From Clostridiales bacterium (GTDB taxonomy: Bacteria > Bacillota > Clostridia > Oscillospirales > Oscillospiraceae), in the NCBI GenBank assembly GCA_022786995.1, contig JALFUW010000012.1, positions 28,950 through 92,949 of the forward strand: a stretch of DNA of 64,000 nt, written 5' to 3'. The position numbers were made by a program, and so were the translations under genes. Shown one piece after another: positions 50,769 to 59,275 of the stretch; the first letter of the stretch is position 1, and the number at the start of each line of letters is the position of its first letter. The notes under the pieces are model-generated. The model was not told where the DNA came from, did no database searches, and saw only the letters and a program-made list of their open reading frames with translations.

Positions 50769-53024
50769 TTATTCCGCTTTCCTGCGTTTGCGGGTGGTCT
50801 TCTTCGGAGTCTCCTCTGCCTTGACGGCAGGCTCGGCAGACTTCTTGGGCCGACCGGGCTTCTTCTTGGGTGCCTCCTCGACAACCGGCTCGGGTTTCGC
50901 CTCAGCGGGGGCGGCGGTCTTCTTGGGCCGTCCGGGCTTGCGCTTGGGCGCTTCCTCCACCGCAGGCTCCTTCACCTCAGCGTTCTTCTTGGGCCGTCCG
51001 GGCTTGCGCTTGGGGGTTTCCGCCTTTACGTCTTCGGGAAAGATGACCCGCTCCTTGAGAACCACGGCGGTGCGGGCGGGCAGGTACAGCTCCACATAAT
51101 GAACGCCGTCGAAGTCCTTGGTGGGGTAGGCGATGTGCTGAATCTGGTTGAAGCCGCCGTACTTTTCGTCGTCGGTGCACAGCTCCACGGTGTACTCACC
51201 GGGCTGGGGCACGGGAATCAGCACGTTGGTCAGGCTCATGGAAGGATGGAAATTGAAGGCGAACAGCAGGCCGTGGCGGTAGAAGGCCAGCATCTTTTCA
51301 GGGCCTTTGCTCAGAAGCAGGTCGCCCATGCGCTGGTCGAAAATGCGATTCTCCTTGGTCAGAGCAATCATGTCCTCGTCGAAGTCCCCCAGCCACTGGT
51401 ACTTGAGGAAGCCGTTGTCCTTCAGGCTCCACTGGCGGCGGCAGTAGTGGAAGCTCCAGCCGTTGCCCTCCCGGGGGAAGTCGATCCATTCGGGGTGGCC
51501 GAATTCGTTGCCCATGAAGTTGAGGTAGCCCTCGCCGCCGCCGCCCAGAGTGAACAGGCGGATCATCTTGTGCAGGGCGATGGCCCGGTCAATCCGGGGA
51601 TTGTGGCAGGCCTTGTCCATGTCGGTGTACATGTTGGCTCCCGCCAGCCGGAAGATCATGGTCTGGTCGCCCACCAGCGCCTGATCGTGGGATTCAACAT
51701 ACGCGATGGTATTTTCGCCGGGACGGCGCAGGCACATATCGCACCACATCTGGAAGATGTCCCACTGCTCGTCGGACTTTTCCTTCACGGTCTTGATCCA
51801 CATATCGGGCAGGCCCATGCCCAGCCGGTAGTCAAAGCCGATGCCGCCGTCTTCGATGGGCAGACACATGCCGGGCATGCCGGACATATCCTCAGCGATG
51901 GTGATGGCCTTGGGGTTTACCTGACGAATCAGCTCGTTGGCCAGCTGGAGGTAAGTAATGGCCTCGGTGTGGGTGTTCAGGGAGAAATAGCGGGAGTTTT
52001 CGTTGAAATCCGTGCCCAGACCATGGTCGTGATACAGCATGGAGGTCACGCCGTCAAAGCGGAAGCCGTCAAAGTGGTACTCGGTCATCCAGAATTTCAG
52101 GTTGCTGAGCAAAAAGTGCAGCACGCCGGTCTTGCCGTAGTCGAAGCACTTGGTGCCCCAGGCCGGATGATCACCCTTGGCTCCGTCGTGGAAGAACTGC
52201 CAGGTGGTGCCGTCGAACATATTGATGCCCTCGGCGGTGTTCTTGACGGCGTGGGAGTGCACCACGTCCAACAGCACCCGGATGCCCATGGCGTGGGCCT
52301 TGTTGACGAGGTATTTCAGATCCTCGGGCTTGCCGAACCAGCTGGACGCGGCGAAGAAATTGGACACCTGATAGCCAAAGGAGCCGTAGTAGGGGTGCTC
52401 CATGATGGCCATGAGCTGGACGGTGTTGTAGCCCGCCTTCTGGATGCGGTCAAGGGTATAGTCGGCAAACTCCCGGTAGGTGCCGACTCTTCCTTCCTCC
52501 TGGGCCATGCCCACATGGGCCTCATAGATGTACAGCTGATCGTCGCCTACAAAATCAGCGTCCGTCCAGTCGAAGGTTTTCTGATCGTCGGTGACCTCAC
52601 ACTCAAAGGTGATGGTCTGCTTATTCTGCACCACCCGGCGGGCATACAGGGGGATGTGCTCCGTGCGGGTCATGTTGGCGTCCACCACGGTTTTGACCTT
52701 GCAGCCCTCCCACAGGGCATCGTCACCGGGCAGGTACAGCTCCCAGTTGCCGTTATCCAGTTTTGTCAGGGGATGGGAGGTCTTGTCCCAGTTGTTGAAT
52801 TCGCCCTCTAAGTACAGCTGGTAGGCGCTGGGCGCCCACTCCCGGTAGTACCAGCCGCCATCCACATGGTGGAAGCCGTAGTAGTTGTGGGCGTTGGCGA
52901 AGTCGTTCAGGGTCTGGCCTTTGGCGAGAATCCGATCCTTGGTGGAGCGGTAGAGAAACATTCTCAGGTCGATGTCTCCGGCGTAGGGCTGGAGCTGGGG
53001 ATTGAGTTCCAGTAAGCGATACAT
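50769..53024 (-). CDS. glgB: 1,4-alpha-glucan branching enzyme with AT-hook-like tail
   Basis: This 751-residue GH13 enzyme adds alpha-1,6 branches to glycogen. The N-terminal CBM48 (GGWYYREWAPSAYQLYLEGEFNNW) is followed by the barrel: VVHSHAVKN, DGFRFDGVTSMLY (nucleophile Asp), AEDMSGMPG (acid/base Glu), VESHDQALVGDQT, and an all-beta C-domain with HYVELYLPARTAVVL. It is of the eukaryote-like long type. After about residue 668 comes an 83-residue basic tail with three copies of the pattern PKxKPGRPKK. ATG 53024 has SD GGAAGG at 8 nt. Confidence 0.94.
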   Translation of the reverse strand: MYRLLELNPQLQPYAGDIDLRMFLYRSTKDRILAKGQTLNDFANAHNYYGFHHVDGGWYYREWAPSAYQLYLEGEFNNWDKTSHPLTKLDNGNWELYLPGDDALWEGCKVKTVVDANMTRTEHIPLYARRVVQNKQTITFECEVTDDQKTFDWTDADFVGDDQLYIYEAHVGMAQEEGRVGTYREFADYTLDRIQKAGYNTVQLMAIMEHPYYGSFGYQVSNFFAASSWFGKPEDLKYLVNKAHAMGIRVLLDVVHSHAVKNTAEGINMFDGTTWQFFHDGAKGDHPAWGTKCFDYGKTGVLHFLLSNLKFWMTEYHFDGFRFDGVTSMLYHDHGLGTDFNENSRYFSLNTHTEAITYLQLANELIRQVNPKAITIAEDMSGMPGMCLPIEDGGIGFDYRLGMGLPDMWIKTVKEKSDEQWDIFQMWCDMCLRRPGENTIAYVESHDQALVGDQTMIFRLAGANMYTDMDKACHNPRIDRAIALHKMIRLFTLGGGGEGYLNFMGNEFGHPEWIDFPREGNGWSFHYCRRQWSLKDNGFLKYQWLGDFDEDMIALTKENRIFDQRMGDLLLSKGPEKMLAFYRHGLLFAFNFHPSMSLTNVLIPVPQPGEYTVELCTDDEKYGGFNQIQHIAYPTKDFDGVHYVELYLPARTAVVLKERVIFPEDVKAETPKRKPGRPKKNAEVKEPAVEEAPKRKPGRPKKTAAPAEAKPEPVVEEAPKKKPGRPKKSAEPAVKAEETPKKTTRKRRKAE

Positions 53025-53084
53025 GTTCGTCACCTTCCAGTAAATATTCAGAGAAAAGGGGGAATCGCATATCCCTTTTCCCTT

Positions 53085-53113
53085 ATTTTAGGGGATATAA
53101 ACCTATCTGTCAA
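53085..53113 (-). promoter_or_regulatory. Promoter of glgB
   Basis: TTGACA and TAAAAT on the minus strand are spaced by 17 nt; it stands back to back with the sirtuin promoter. Confidence 0.85.
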
Positions 53114-53126
53114 GGCCTTTACCCTA

Positions 53127-53155
53127 TTGACGGATGGAGAAAAAGGCGTTACCAT
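53127..53155 (+). promoter_or_regulatory. Promoter of the sirtuin gene
   Basis: TTGACG and TACCAT are spaced by 17 nt. Its -35 is 13 nt from the glgB -35, so the two promoters may influence each other. Confidence 0.65.
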
Positions 53156-53215
53156 AGGGTGTATACAAATGTTTCCACAGGGTGGAATCATCACGGTTTA
53201 CAGGGGGTTACCGGC

Positions 53216-53929
53216 ATGGAAAAAATGGAAACACTGAAACAATGGGTAGAGGAAAGCCACAACATCGTTTTCTTTGGCGGCGCGGGGGTGAGTACGGAAT
53301 CCGGCATCCCGGATTTTCGCAGCGTGGACGGGCTGTACAGCCAGAAGTTCGACTATCCCCCGGAGACCATCATCAGCCACAGCTTTTTCCTGCGAAACCC
53401 GGAATACTTCTACCGCTTTTACCGGGAGAAAATGCTGCCTCTGGGCTTTGAACCCAACATCACTCATAAGGTTCTGGCCCGGTGGGAAGCAGAGGGAAAG
53501 CTCTCCGCCGTGGTGACCCAGAACATCGACGGCCTGCACCAGAAGGCGGGAAGTAAGCATGTCTATGAGCTTCACGGCAGCGTGCTACGCAACTACTGCA
53601 TGAAGTGCGGGAAGTTTTACAGCGCCGAGTATGTCAAAAATTCTCAGGGTATTCCCCGGTGTGACTGCGGCGGCATGGTAAAGCCGGATGTTGTGCTTTA
53701 TGAAGAAGGTCTCGACCAGAAGACCATCGAAGGAAGCCTCCGGGCCATCCGAAACGCGGATATGCTCATCGTGGCGGGCACCAGCCTGACGGTGTACCCG
53801 GCGGCGGGGCTGATCAACGACTACCGGGGCAATCGTCTGGTGCTCATCAACCGGGACGAAACGCCCTATGATGGTTACGCCGACCTGGTGCTCCACCGTA
53901 GCCTTGGTGAGGTATTTTCGCAGCTGTAA
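53216..53929 (+). CDS. cobB: NAD-dependent protein deacylase, Sir2 family
   Basis: This 237-residue enzyme removes acetyl groups from lysine with NAD. Motifs are IVFFGGAGVSTESGIPDFRS, VVTQNIDGLHQKAGS with the catalytic His in YELHGSV, and the zinc site CMKC plus CDCGG. The first zinc pair is the usual CxxC; the second is C-x-C. The end has VLINRDETPYDGYADLVLH. The start is ATG 53216 with an AGGGGG SD. The frame continues upstream through the promoter. Confidence 0.94.
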   Translation: MEKMETLKQWVEESHNIVFFGGAGVSTESGIPDFRSVDGLYSQKFDYPPETIISHSFFLRNPEYFYRFYREKMLPLGFEPNITHKVLARWEAEGKLSAVVTQNIDGLHQKAGSKHVYELHGSVLRNYCMKCGKFYSAEYVKNSQGIPRCDCGGMVKPDVVLYEEGLDQKTIEGSLRAIRNADMLIVAGTSLTVYPAAGLINDYRGNRLVLINRDETPYDGYADLVLHRSLGEVFSQL

Positions 53930-53957
53930 CGATACAAACCGAATGGTACTGATGGAA

Positions 53958-53989
53958 CCGTAGGGGCCGATGCCCACATCGGCCCGCGG
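53958..53989 (-). repeat. 32-bp palindromic unit, inverted copy of 46358-46389
   Basis: Built on GGGCCGATGCCCACATCGGC, an exact reverse complement of the unit at 46358. A relative, GGAGCGATGTGGGCATCGCTCC, follows at 54041-54062, so this spacer also holds a pair of REP-like units. Confidence 0.82.
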
Positions 53990-54149
53990 CAGCAGCCTGC
54001 GACGATCTCACCCTTACGGCGAATTCGCCACATTTGCAAAGGAGCGATGTGGGCATCGCTCCCTACGACTTTCTTTTTCTTTGCTGCCGGTTCTGCAAAA
54101 TCGGTGGCTTTTTTCATCCCCCATGCAATGAAATCCCAAAAATGTCGTG

Positions 54150-54746
54150 ATGATGGGTGAAGGGCCTTTCAGAAAAGGAGATGATGATACGGACGATCAG
54201 AAGATCATCGAGCTATACTTTTGCCGCTCGGAGCAGGCACTCTCCGAAACCGCCGGGAAATACGGCAGGTACTGTACATCCATTGCCTACGGGATTCTGG
54301 GGTCTCGGGAGGATGCTCAGGAGTGCGTCAGTGACGCGTACTTAACGGCATGGAACGCCATCCCGCCCCGGCGCCCCAATGACCTTGGTACCTATCTCGG
54401 CAAGATCACCCGGAACCTGTCCATAGACCGCCTGCGCACCCGGAATCGGGACAAGCGGGGCGGGGGAGAGGTGCCTCTGGCGCTGGAAGAGCTGGAGGAA
54501 GTGGTGGCAGGCTCCGACAGCCCGGAAAACGAGGCCGTCAGGAAGGAGCTGATTGCTGGACTGAACCGTTTTCTTTCGGAACTGACCCAGCAGGAGCGCT
54601 ATGTATTCGTGCGCCGGTACTGGTATTTGGACTCCCTTGCCGACATTGCGAAAAACACCGGCTTTTCGGGGAGCAAGGTGGCTTCCATGCTCTACCGGCT
54701 CCGGGGCAGACTGAAAAAACAGCTGATCAAGGAGGAATTGCTGTGA
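54150..54746 (+). CDS. ECF-type RNA polymerase sigma factor
   Basis: About 198 residues. Region 2 (KIIELYFCRSEQALSETAGKYGRYCTSIAYGILG, EDAQECVSDAYLTAWNAIPP) and region 4 (LTQQERYVFVRRYWYLDSLADIAKNTGFSGSKVASMLYRLRGRLK) are complete. The start is unclear: three start codons stand in a row at 54147-54155 with no SD. The good SD AAAAGGAG at 54173 leads to out-of-frame ATGs. The stop overlaps the next gene (GTGA), so the two are co-expressed. Confidence 0.87.
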   Translation: MMGEGPFRKGDDDTDDQKIIELYFCRSEQALSETAGKYGRYCTSIAYGILGSREDAQECVSDAYLTAWNAIPPRRPNDLGTYLGKITRNLSIDRLRTRNRDKRGGGEVPLALEELEEVVAGSDSPENEAVRKELIAGLNRFLSELTQQERYVFVRRYWYLDSLADIAKNTGFSGSKVASMLYRLRGRLKKQLIKEELL

Positions 54747-55471
54747 AAAACGAGTTTTTATTGAACGCCATGGCAGATATTGACGAGACTTACATCCGGG
54801 AAGCGGCCCAGCCCCCCAAGATGCGTAAGCGGAAGCTGCCCTGGAAAATCTTAGTGGCGGCGGCCCTGATTCCGCTGCTGACCGTCACCGCTTTCGCCGC
54901 GGACGTGCTGAATATCCGCACATTGGTCAGCGGCATGACCCATTATACCAGCAGCCAGTTTTCGGACATGGACAAGGCCATGGAGAAGGCGGGCTTCGAA
55001 ATGGATGTGAAGGAATCCTTCCAAAACGGCTTCACCTTTGAGAAGGTCTATGTGGAGGACACCCGGGGACTGGATGAGAACGACCGGGAGGTGCTCAAGT
55101 ATAAGGAGGTACAGGTAAACTACCGCAACGCCGACGGCCTACGGCTCTGCCTGTTCGCCCACCCGGACATCGATGAGATCACCGATTCGGAAAGCCCCGT
55201 TGCCCAGACCGCCCAGATCGGCGGCGTGACGGTTACCTACTACCACGACCACTATAAATTCGTCCCCGCGAACTATGAGCTGTCCGAGGCGGAGAAGCAG
55301 TGGCAGGCGATTCCCGGCAACTATATTTCCTACGGGTCTGATGCGGTGGAGGAATCCGACGTGGCCTTTGCCTGCTGGGAAAAGGACGGGGTGCGCTATA
55401 CCATCATGGACTCCGGGGCAAAGGTAACGCCCCAAACCCTGTTCGCCATGGCGAAGGAACTGATGGAGTAA
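54743..55471 (+). CDS. Membrane-anchored partner of the ECF sigma factor (putative anti-sigma)
   Basis: The protein has 242 residues. A 34-residue basic cytoplasmic end (KMRKRKLPWK) leads to one membrane helix (ILVAAALIPLLTVTAFAADVL) and an outside domain of about 185 residues. No ZAS zinc motif is present, so it is not a classical ZAS anti-sigma. The 4-nt overlap with the sigma gene implies a functional pair. The start is GTG with SD AAGGAGG. No family name is certain; DUF4179-like proteins have this layout. Confidence 0.7.
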   Translation: MKNEFLLNAMADIDETYIREAAQPPKMRKRKLPWKILVAAALIPLLTVTAFAADVLNIRTLVSGMTHYTSSQFSDMDKAMEKAGFEMDVKESFQNGFTFEKVYVEDTRGLDENDREVLKYKEVQVNYRNADGLRLCLFAHPDIDEITDSESPVAQTAQIGGVTVTYYHDHYKFVPANYELSEAEKQWQAIPGNYISYGSDAVEESDVAFACWEKDGVRYTIMDSGAKVTPQTLFAMAKELME

Positions 55472-55479
55472 GAAGAAAA

Positions 55480-55515
55480 AGATTGGGCTGTCGAAACCGA
55501 CAGCCCGATTTTTAT
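55480..55515 (+). terminator. Terminator between the sigma operon and brnQ
   Basis: A 13-bp stem with one G-U pair (GATTGGGCTGTCG/CGACAGCCCGATT) is followed by TTTATT. It reaches the convergent brnQ stop and may act both ways. Confidence 0.85.
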
Positions 55516-56858
55516 TGCTCTTTCCGGGATACAACCAACCCCACAATGAATCCAATGGCGGCAGGGCACACCCAGCCCAAGCCCAGAGAATACAGGGGCA
55601 GAACCTTGCCCGCGAAGCCGGTCAATCCGCTCAGCAGGGCATTGCCCGGGATCATGCCGGACACCGCGCCGATCATGTCAAACACCGCCGCAACCAGCGT
55701 AAAGGCGGTTGTCCAGACGTAAACCCCTTTGCGGTTTCCGAAGGTCTTGCCAAACAGCGCCAGCAGCACCAGAGTGATGGCCAGCGGGTACAGGAACATG
55801 AGCACCGGCACGCACCATGCCACAATGGAGGACAGACCGAAGTTGGCGATGCCGAAGGAAACCGCGCTGAACATAACGGCCCACTGGTTGTAGCCCGGCC
55901 CCTTGGGGAACATATCCACAAAAGCCTTGGAGCAGCTGGTGACAAGACCGATGGCGGTTTTCAGACAGGCAAAGGTGACGATGGCGGTGAGCAGCACGGA
56001 GCCTGCGGCCTGAAAATAGTGGTCGGCGATGAGACCCAGCACCTCGCCGCCGTTGGAGGCGGAAGCGCAGACCGGGGCGCTCTGGGTGCTGATCAGGGTG
56101 ATGAACAGATAGATAAAGCCCATAAACAGGCAGCTGAAAATACCGGCTTTGGCGGTGCTCCGGGCCACGTCCTCGGGCTGAGACACGCCATGGGAGCGCA
56201 CCACATCAATGACCACGATGCCGAAGGCCAGTCCCGCCAGTGCGTCCAGGGTGTTGTAGCCCTCCAGAAAGCCCCGGAAGAAAGCGCCGCCGCCGGTTTC
56301 ATAGCCCGTCGCCGGGGTGACGGCGGAAACGCCGGTGATGGGTTTTAGCAGCGCGGCAATCACCAGCACTGCCAAAAACAGCAGAAAAACGGGATTCAGC
56401 CATTTGCCGATCCAGGTCATGATTCCGCCGGGTTTCAGGGAGAAATACAGGACGATCGCAAAGAAAATCAGGGAAAACAGGGCAAGAAACAGTCCATCAT
56501 GCCCAGCGGGCAGCAGCTTCACCGCGCCCACGGAGAAGGCCGTGCTGGCGCACCGGGGAATGGCGAACAGGGGGCCGATGGTCAGGTACAGCAGGGTGCA
56601 GAAGAACAGGCTGTACCCCTTGGACACCCGCCCGGACAGCTCCACAACACCCTCGCTGCGGCTCAGGCCCAGGGCCACCACCGCCAGCATGGGAATGCCC
56701 ACGGCGGTGACAAACACGCCGAAAAAGGCGCTCCAAATATTGCTGCCCGCGTTGATGCCCAGTATTGCCGGGAAAATCAGATTGCCCGCGCCGAAGAACA
56801 TGCCGAACAGCATGCTGGTAAGGGCCACGGTTTCCTTCAGAGTGAGACTGCGTTTCAT
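55512..56858 (-). CDS. brnQ: Branched-chain amino acid transport system II carrier protein
   Basis: This 448-residue protein has twelve helices. It imports leucine, isoleucine and valine with Na+ or H+. Signatures are MLFGMFFGAGNLIFPAILG at the N-terminus, GPLFAIPRCASTAFSVG, the GFLEGYNTLDALAGLAFGIVV loop and CLKTAIGLVTSCSKAF. ATG 56858 has SD AAGGGG at 8 nt. It is divergent from the XRE regulator next door, which may control it. Confidence 0.94.
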   Translation of the reverse strand: MKRSLTLKETVALTSMLFGMFFGAGNLIFPAILGINAGSNIWSAFFGVFVTAVGIPMLAVVALGLSRSEGVVELSGRVSKGYSLFFCTLLYLTIGPLFAIPRCASTAFSVGAVKLLPAGHDGLFLALFSLIFFAIVLYFSLKPGGIMTWIGKWLNPVFLLFLAVLVIAALLKPITGVSAVTPATGYETGGGAFFRGFLEGYNTLDALAGLAFGIVVIDVVRSHGVSQPEDVARSTAKAGIFSCLFMGFIYLFITLISTQSAPVCASASNGGEVLGLIADHYFQAAGSVLLTAIVTFACLKTAIGLVTSCSKAFVDMFPKGPGYNQWAVMFSAVSFGIANFGLSSIVAWCVPVLMFLYPLAITLVLLALFGKTFGNRKGVYVWTTAFTLVAAVFDMIGAVSGMIPGNALLSGLTGFAGKVLPLYSLGLGWVCPAAIGFIVGLVVSRKEQ

Positions 56859-56992
56859 GGGAATACCCCTTCCATAGTCGTAATACCCGTATCCTAGCGG
56901 ATTCTCCGAGTTCCCGCAAGCGAATGAAGGTTTCCTGAAAAGAAACTTATATAGAGAATTGTTGCTTAATAATAGACTTTTTGAAGGAAATG

Positions 56993-57001
56993 TGCTATAA
57001 T
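56993..57001 (+). promoter_or_regulatory. Extended -10 promoter of the XRE regulator
   Basis: TGCTATAAT gives an extended -10 (TG-N-TATAAT) with no clear -35. The region between here and brnQ is AT-rich, with TATATA boxes facing brnQ. Confidence 0.6.
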
Positions 57002-57070
57002 CGGAGCATCTGCGGGAAATGAAGGAAAAACCATCAAAAAGTTGATTTTTACGCAACAAAGGAGGCCCCT

Positions 57071-57778
57071 ATGGCACAGATCAGTCACGAGATCGGAAAA
57101 CGCATCCGGGCTTTTCGCAAGGCCCGACACATGACCCTGGACGAGCTGGCCCAGATTCTCTGCAAAAACAAATCTACCCTGTCAAAGTACGAAACCGGGG
57201 AAATCGTGCTGGATATTGAAACAATTTACGAGATTTCCCGGGCGCTGGGCATCCATGTGGAGCAGCTGCTCTACTGCACCCCGGAGCGTGTTCCCATTCA
57301 GGAGCCGGAGGCCCAGGCCAATTTTTTCAGCGGCCTGACCCAGTTCTACAGCTACTACTATGACGGTCGGGTGAATCGCATCGTTCCTGCGGTGTTTGAC
57401 GTGCTGCTGCTGTCAGAGGATCACCGCTACAAGATCATGATGTACATGAATTTCGCGGATTTTGACAGCTATCAGAACTGCGCCACTTCCTGCTGGGGCT
57501 ATATGGAGCACTACGATGCCATCACCAACATCACCCTGACCAACCAAGCCTCCCCCATGGAGCGGGCCTTCGGGCAGGTGCTCGCCACCTTCACCACCGC
57601 CGATACCATCTGGGGTCTGTTCACGGGGCTGTCCGCCCGGCCCATGATGCCGGTGGCCATCAAAATGCTGTTCTCAAAGAAGCGTCTTCCTATGGACGAT
57701 AGCCTGATGCGAAGATTAAAGGTGACCAAAGAGGATATCCGTCTCATGAAGCATTATAATATGATGACGGTATTGTAA
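57071..57778 (+). CDS. XRE family helix-turn-helix regulator
   Basis: The protein has 235 residues. The N-terminal HTH_3 domain is IGKRIRAFRKARHMTLDELAQILCKNKSTLSKYETGEI. A long C-terminal effector domain of about 165 residues (FFSGLTQFYSYYYDGRVNRIVPAVFDVLLL, KIMMYMNFADFDSYQNC) has no family that I know. SD AAAGGAGG. It lies between divergent brnQ and downstream ktrB, so either may be its target. Confidence 0.85.
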   Translation: MAQISHEIGKRIRAFRKARHMTLDELAQILCKNKSTLSKYETGEIVLDIETIYEISRALGIHVEQLLYCTPERVPIQEPEAQANFFSGLTQFYSYYYDGRVNRIVPAVFDVLLLSEDHRYKIMMYMNFADFDSYQNCATSCWGYMEHYDAITNITLTNQASPMERAFGQVLATFTTADTIWGLFTGLSARPMMPVAIKMLFSKKRLPMDDSLMRRLKVTKEDIRLMKHYNMMTVL

Positions 57779-57808
57779 TCGATGCAGGACGGAAAGAAGA
57801 ATTATGAC

Positions 57809-57836
57809 TTGCAAATACCGCGAAAGTTGCTATAAT
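57809..57836 (+). promoter_or_regulatory. Promoter of ktrB-ktrA
   Basis: TTGCAA and TATAAT are spaced by 16 nt. Confidence 0.75.
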
Positions 57837-57885
57837 AATACTAAAGTATCATGGCAAGGTATGCCTGCGGGAAAGGATTCTGCCC

Positions 57886-59265
57886 ATGTCTGTGCGTGCA
57901 AAGCTCTATCAATTCTGGATGAAACGGCGGCCCAAAAGCCTCAGTACCACCAAAATCATTGCCGCGGCCTTCGCGTTGATCATCCTGCTGGGAACGCTGC
58001 TGCTGAATCTGCCGGGTGCCTCCCGAAATGGGGTTTCGGTGGGGTTCCTGCCGGCTCTGTTCACAGCAACCTCCGCCACCTGCGTCACGGGGCTTTCCCT
58101 GTTTGACACCTGGAGCCAGTGGAGCGGCTTTGGTCAAATTGTGCTGCTGTGCCTGATTCAGATCGGCGGTCTGGGCTTCATGTCCGCGGCGACGCTGATC
58201 GTCTTCATTCTCCGGCGGCGCATCGGGTTAAAGCAGCGGCTGGTGATGGCCCAGGCCCTCAGCGTGGGGGACATCAACGGCATCGTCCGATTGCAAAAAA
58301 TGGTGTTAAAAGGCAGCTTCCTCATTGAGGGGATAGGCGCTCTCATTCTGTTTTTGCGTTTTCTGCCGGAATACGGCTGGGTTCAGGCCCTGAAATGGGG
58401 TGTTTTCCACTCGGTTTCCGCCTTCTGCAACGCGGGCTTTGACATTTTTGGACGGCTGGAACCCGGCTCCAGCGTGATGTGCTTCCAGTCAGATCCCATC
58501 GTGCTGATGACCCTGATGGCTTTGATCGTTGTCGGCGGCCTGGGCTTCCTCGTGTGGGAGGAAATTCTGGAAAAGAAGCGGTTCCGAGATTTCAGCGTCT
58601 ATACCCGGCTGGTGCTGGTGACGACTGCGTCCCTGATTCTGTCCGCTTGGGTGGTGATCTGCGTCCTCGAGTGGAACAACCCGGCAACCCTTGGGGCAAT
58701 GTCTCTGCCGGACAAGCTCCTCAACGGCCTGTTCCAGTCTGTGACCCTGCGCACTGCCGGTTTTGCTTCTGTGGATCAGGGACTGCTGACCGACGGGGGC
58801 AAGGCAGTGAGCCTCATCTATATGCTCATCGGCGGCTCCTCCGGCTCTACGGCGGGCGGCCTGAAAACCGTGACCTTCATGGTGCTGGTGCTGTTCCTTG
58901 CCTCCCGGGCCCGGGGCAGGAGCCGGGTGTGCGTGTTTGAGCGAACCATTCCTCAGGGACAGGTGCTCGATGCCATGACCATCGCCTTTATGATGGTGAG
59001 CCTTGCGATGCTTGGCGGCATTTTTATCAGCGCCACCTCGCCCATTGCCTTTACGGACGCACTGTTCGAGGCGGTATCCGCACTGGGCACCGTGGGCCTG
59101 ACGGCGGGCGCAACAGGCAGTTTAAGCATCGCGTCTCAAATATTGATCATCATTTATATGTATTTCGGCCGGGTGGGCGTGCTGACCATCAGCATGGGCT
59201 TCCTGGTAGGAGACAAGGCGGAGGAGCGCTTCCGCTATGCGGAAACCAATCTGCTGATCGGATAG
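57886..59265 (+). CDS. ktrB: Potassium uptake channel subunit (TrkH/KtrB family)
   Basis: This 459-residue protein has four membrane-pore-membrane repeats. Selectivity loops, each with the key glycine, are ATSATCVTGLSLFDT, VSAFCNAGFDIFG, QSVTLRTAGFASVD and EAVSALGTVGLTAG. The gate-region GGSSGSTAGGLKT is present. It conducts K+ (and probably Na+-coupled) uptake, gated by KtrA. SD AAAGGA is 8 nt before the ATG. Confidence 0.94.
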   Translation: MSVRAKLYQFWMKRRPKSLSTTKIIAAAFALIILLGTLLLNLPGASRNGVSVGFLPALFTATSATCVTGLSLFDTWSQWSGFGQIVLLCLIQIGGLGFMSAATLIVFILRRRIGLKQRLVMAQALSVGDINGIVRLQKMVLKGSFLIEGIGALILFLRFLPEYGWVQALKWGVFHSVSAFCNAGFDIFGRLEPGSSVMCFQSDPIVLMTLMALIVVGGLGFLVWEEILEKKRFRDFSVYTRLVLVTTASLILSAWVVICVLEWNNPATLGAMSLPDKLLNGLFQSVTLRTAGFASVDQGLLTDGGKAVSLIYMLIGGSSGSTAGGLKTVTFMVLVLFLASRARGRSRVCVFERTIPQGQVLDAMTIAFMMVSLAMLGGIFISATSPIAFTDALFEAVSALGTVGLTAGATGSLSIASQILIIIYMYFGRVGVLTISMGFLVGDKAEERFRYAETNLLIG

Positions 59266-59275
59266 GAGAATGAGC

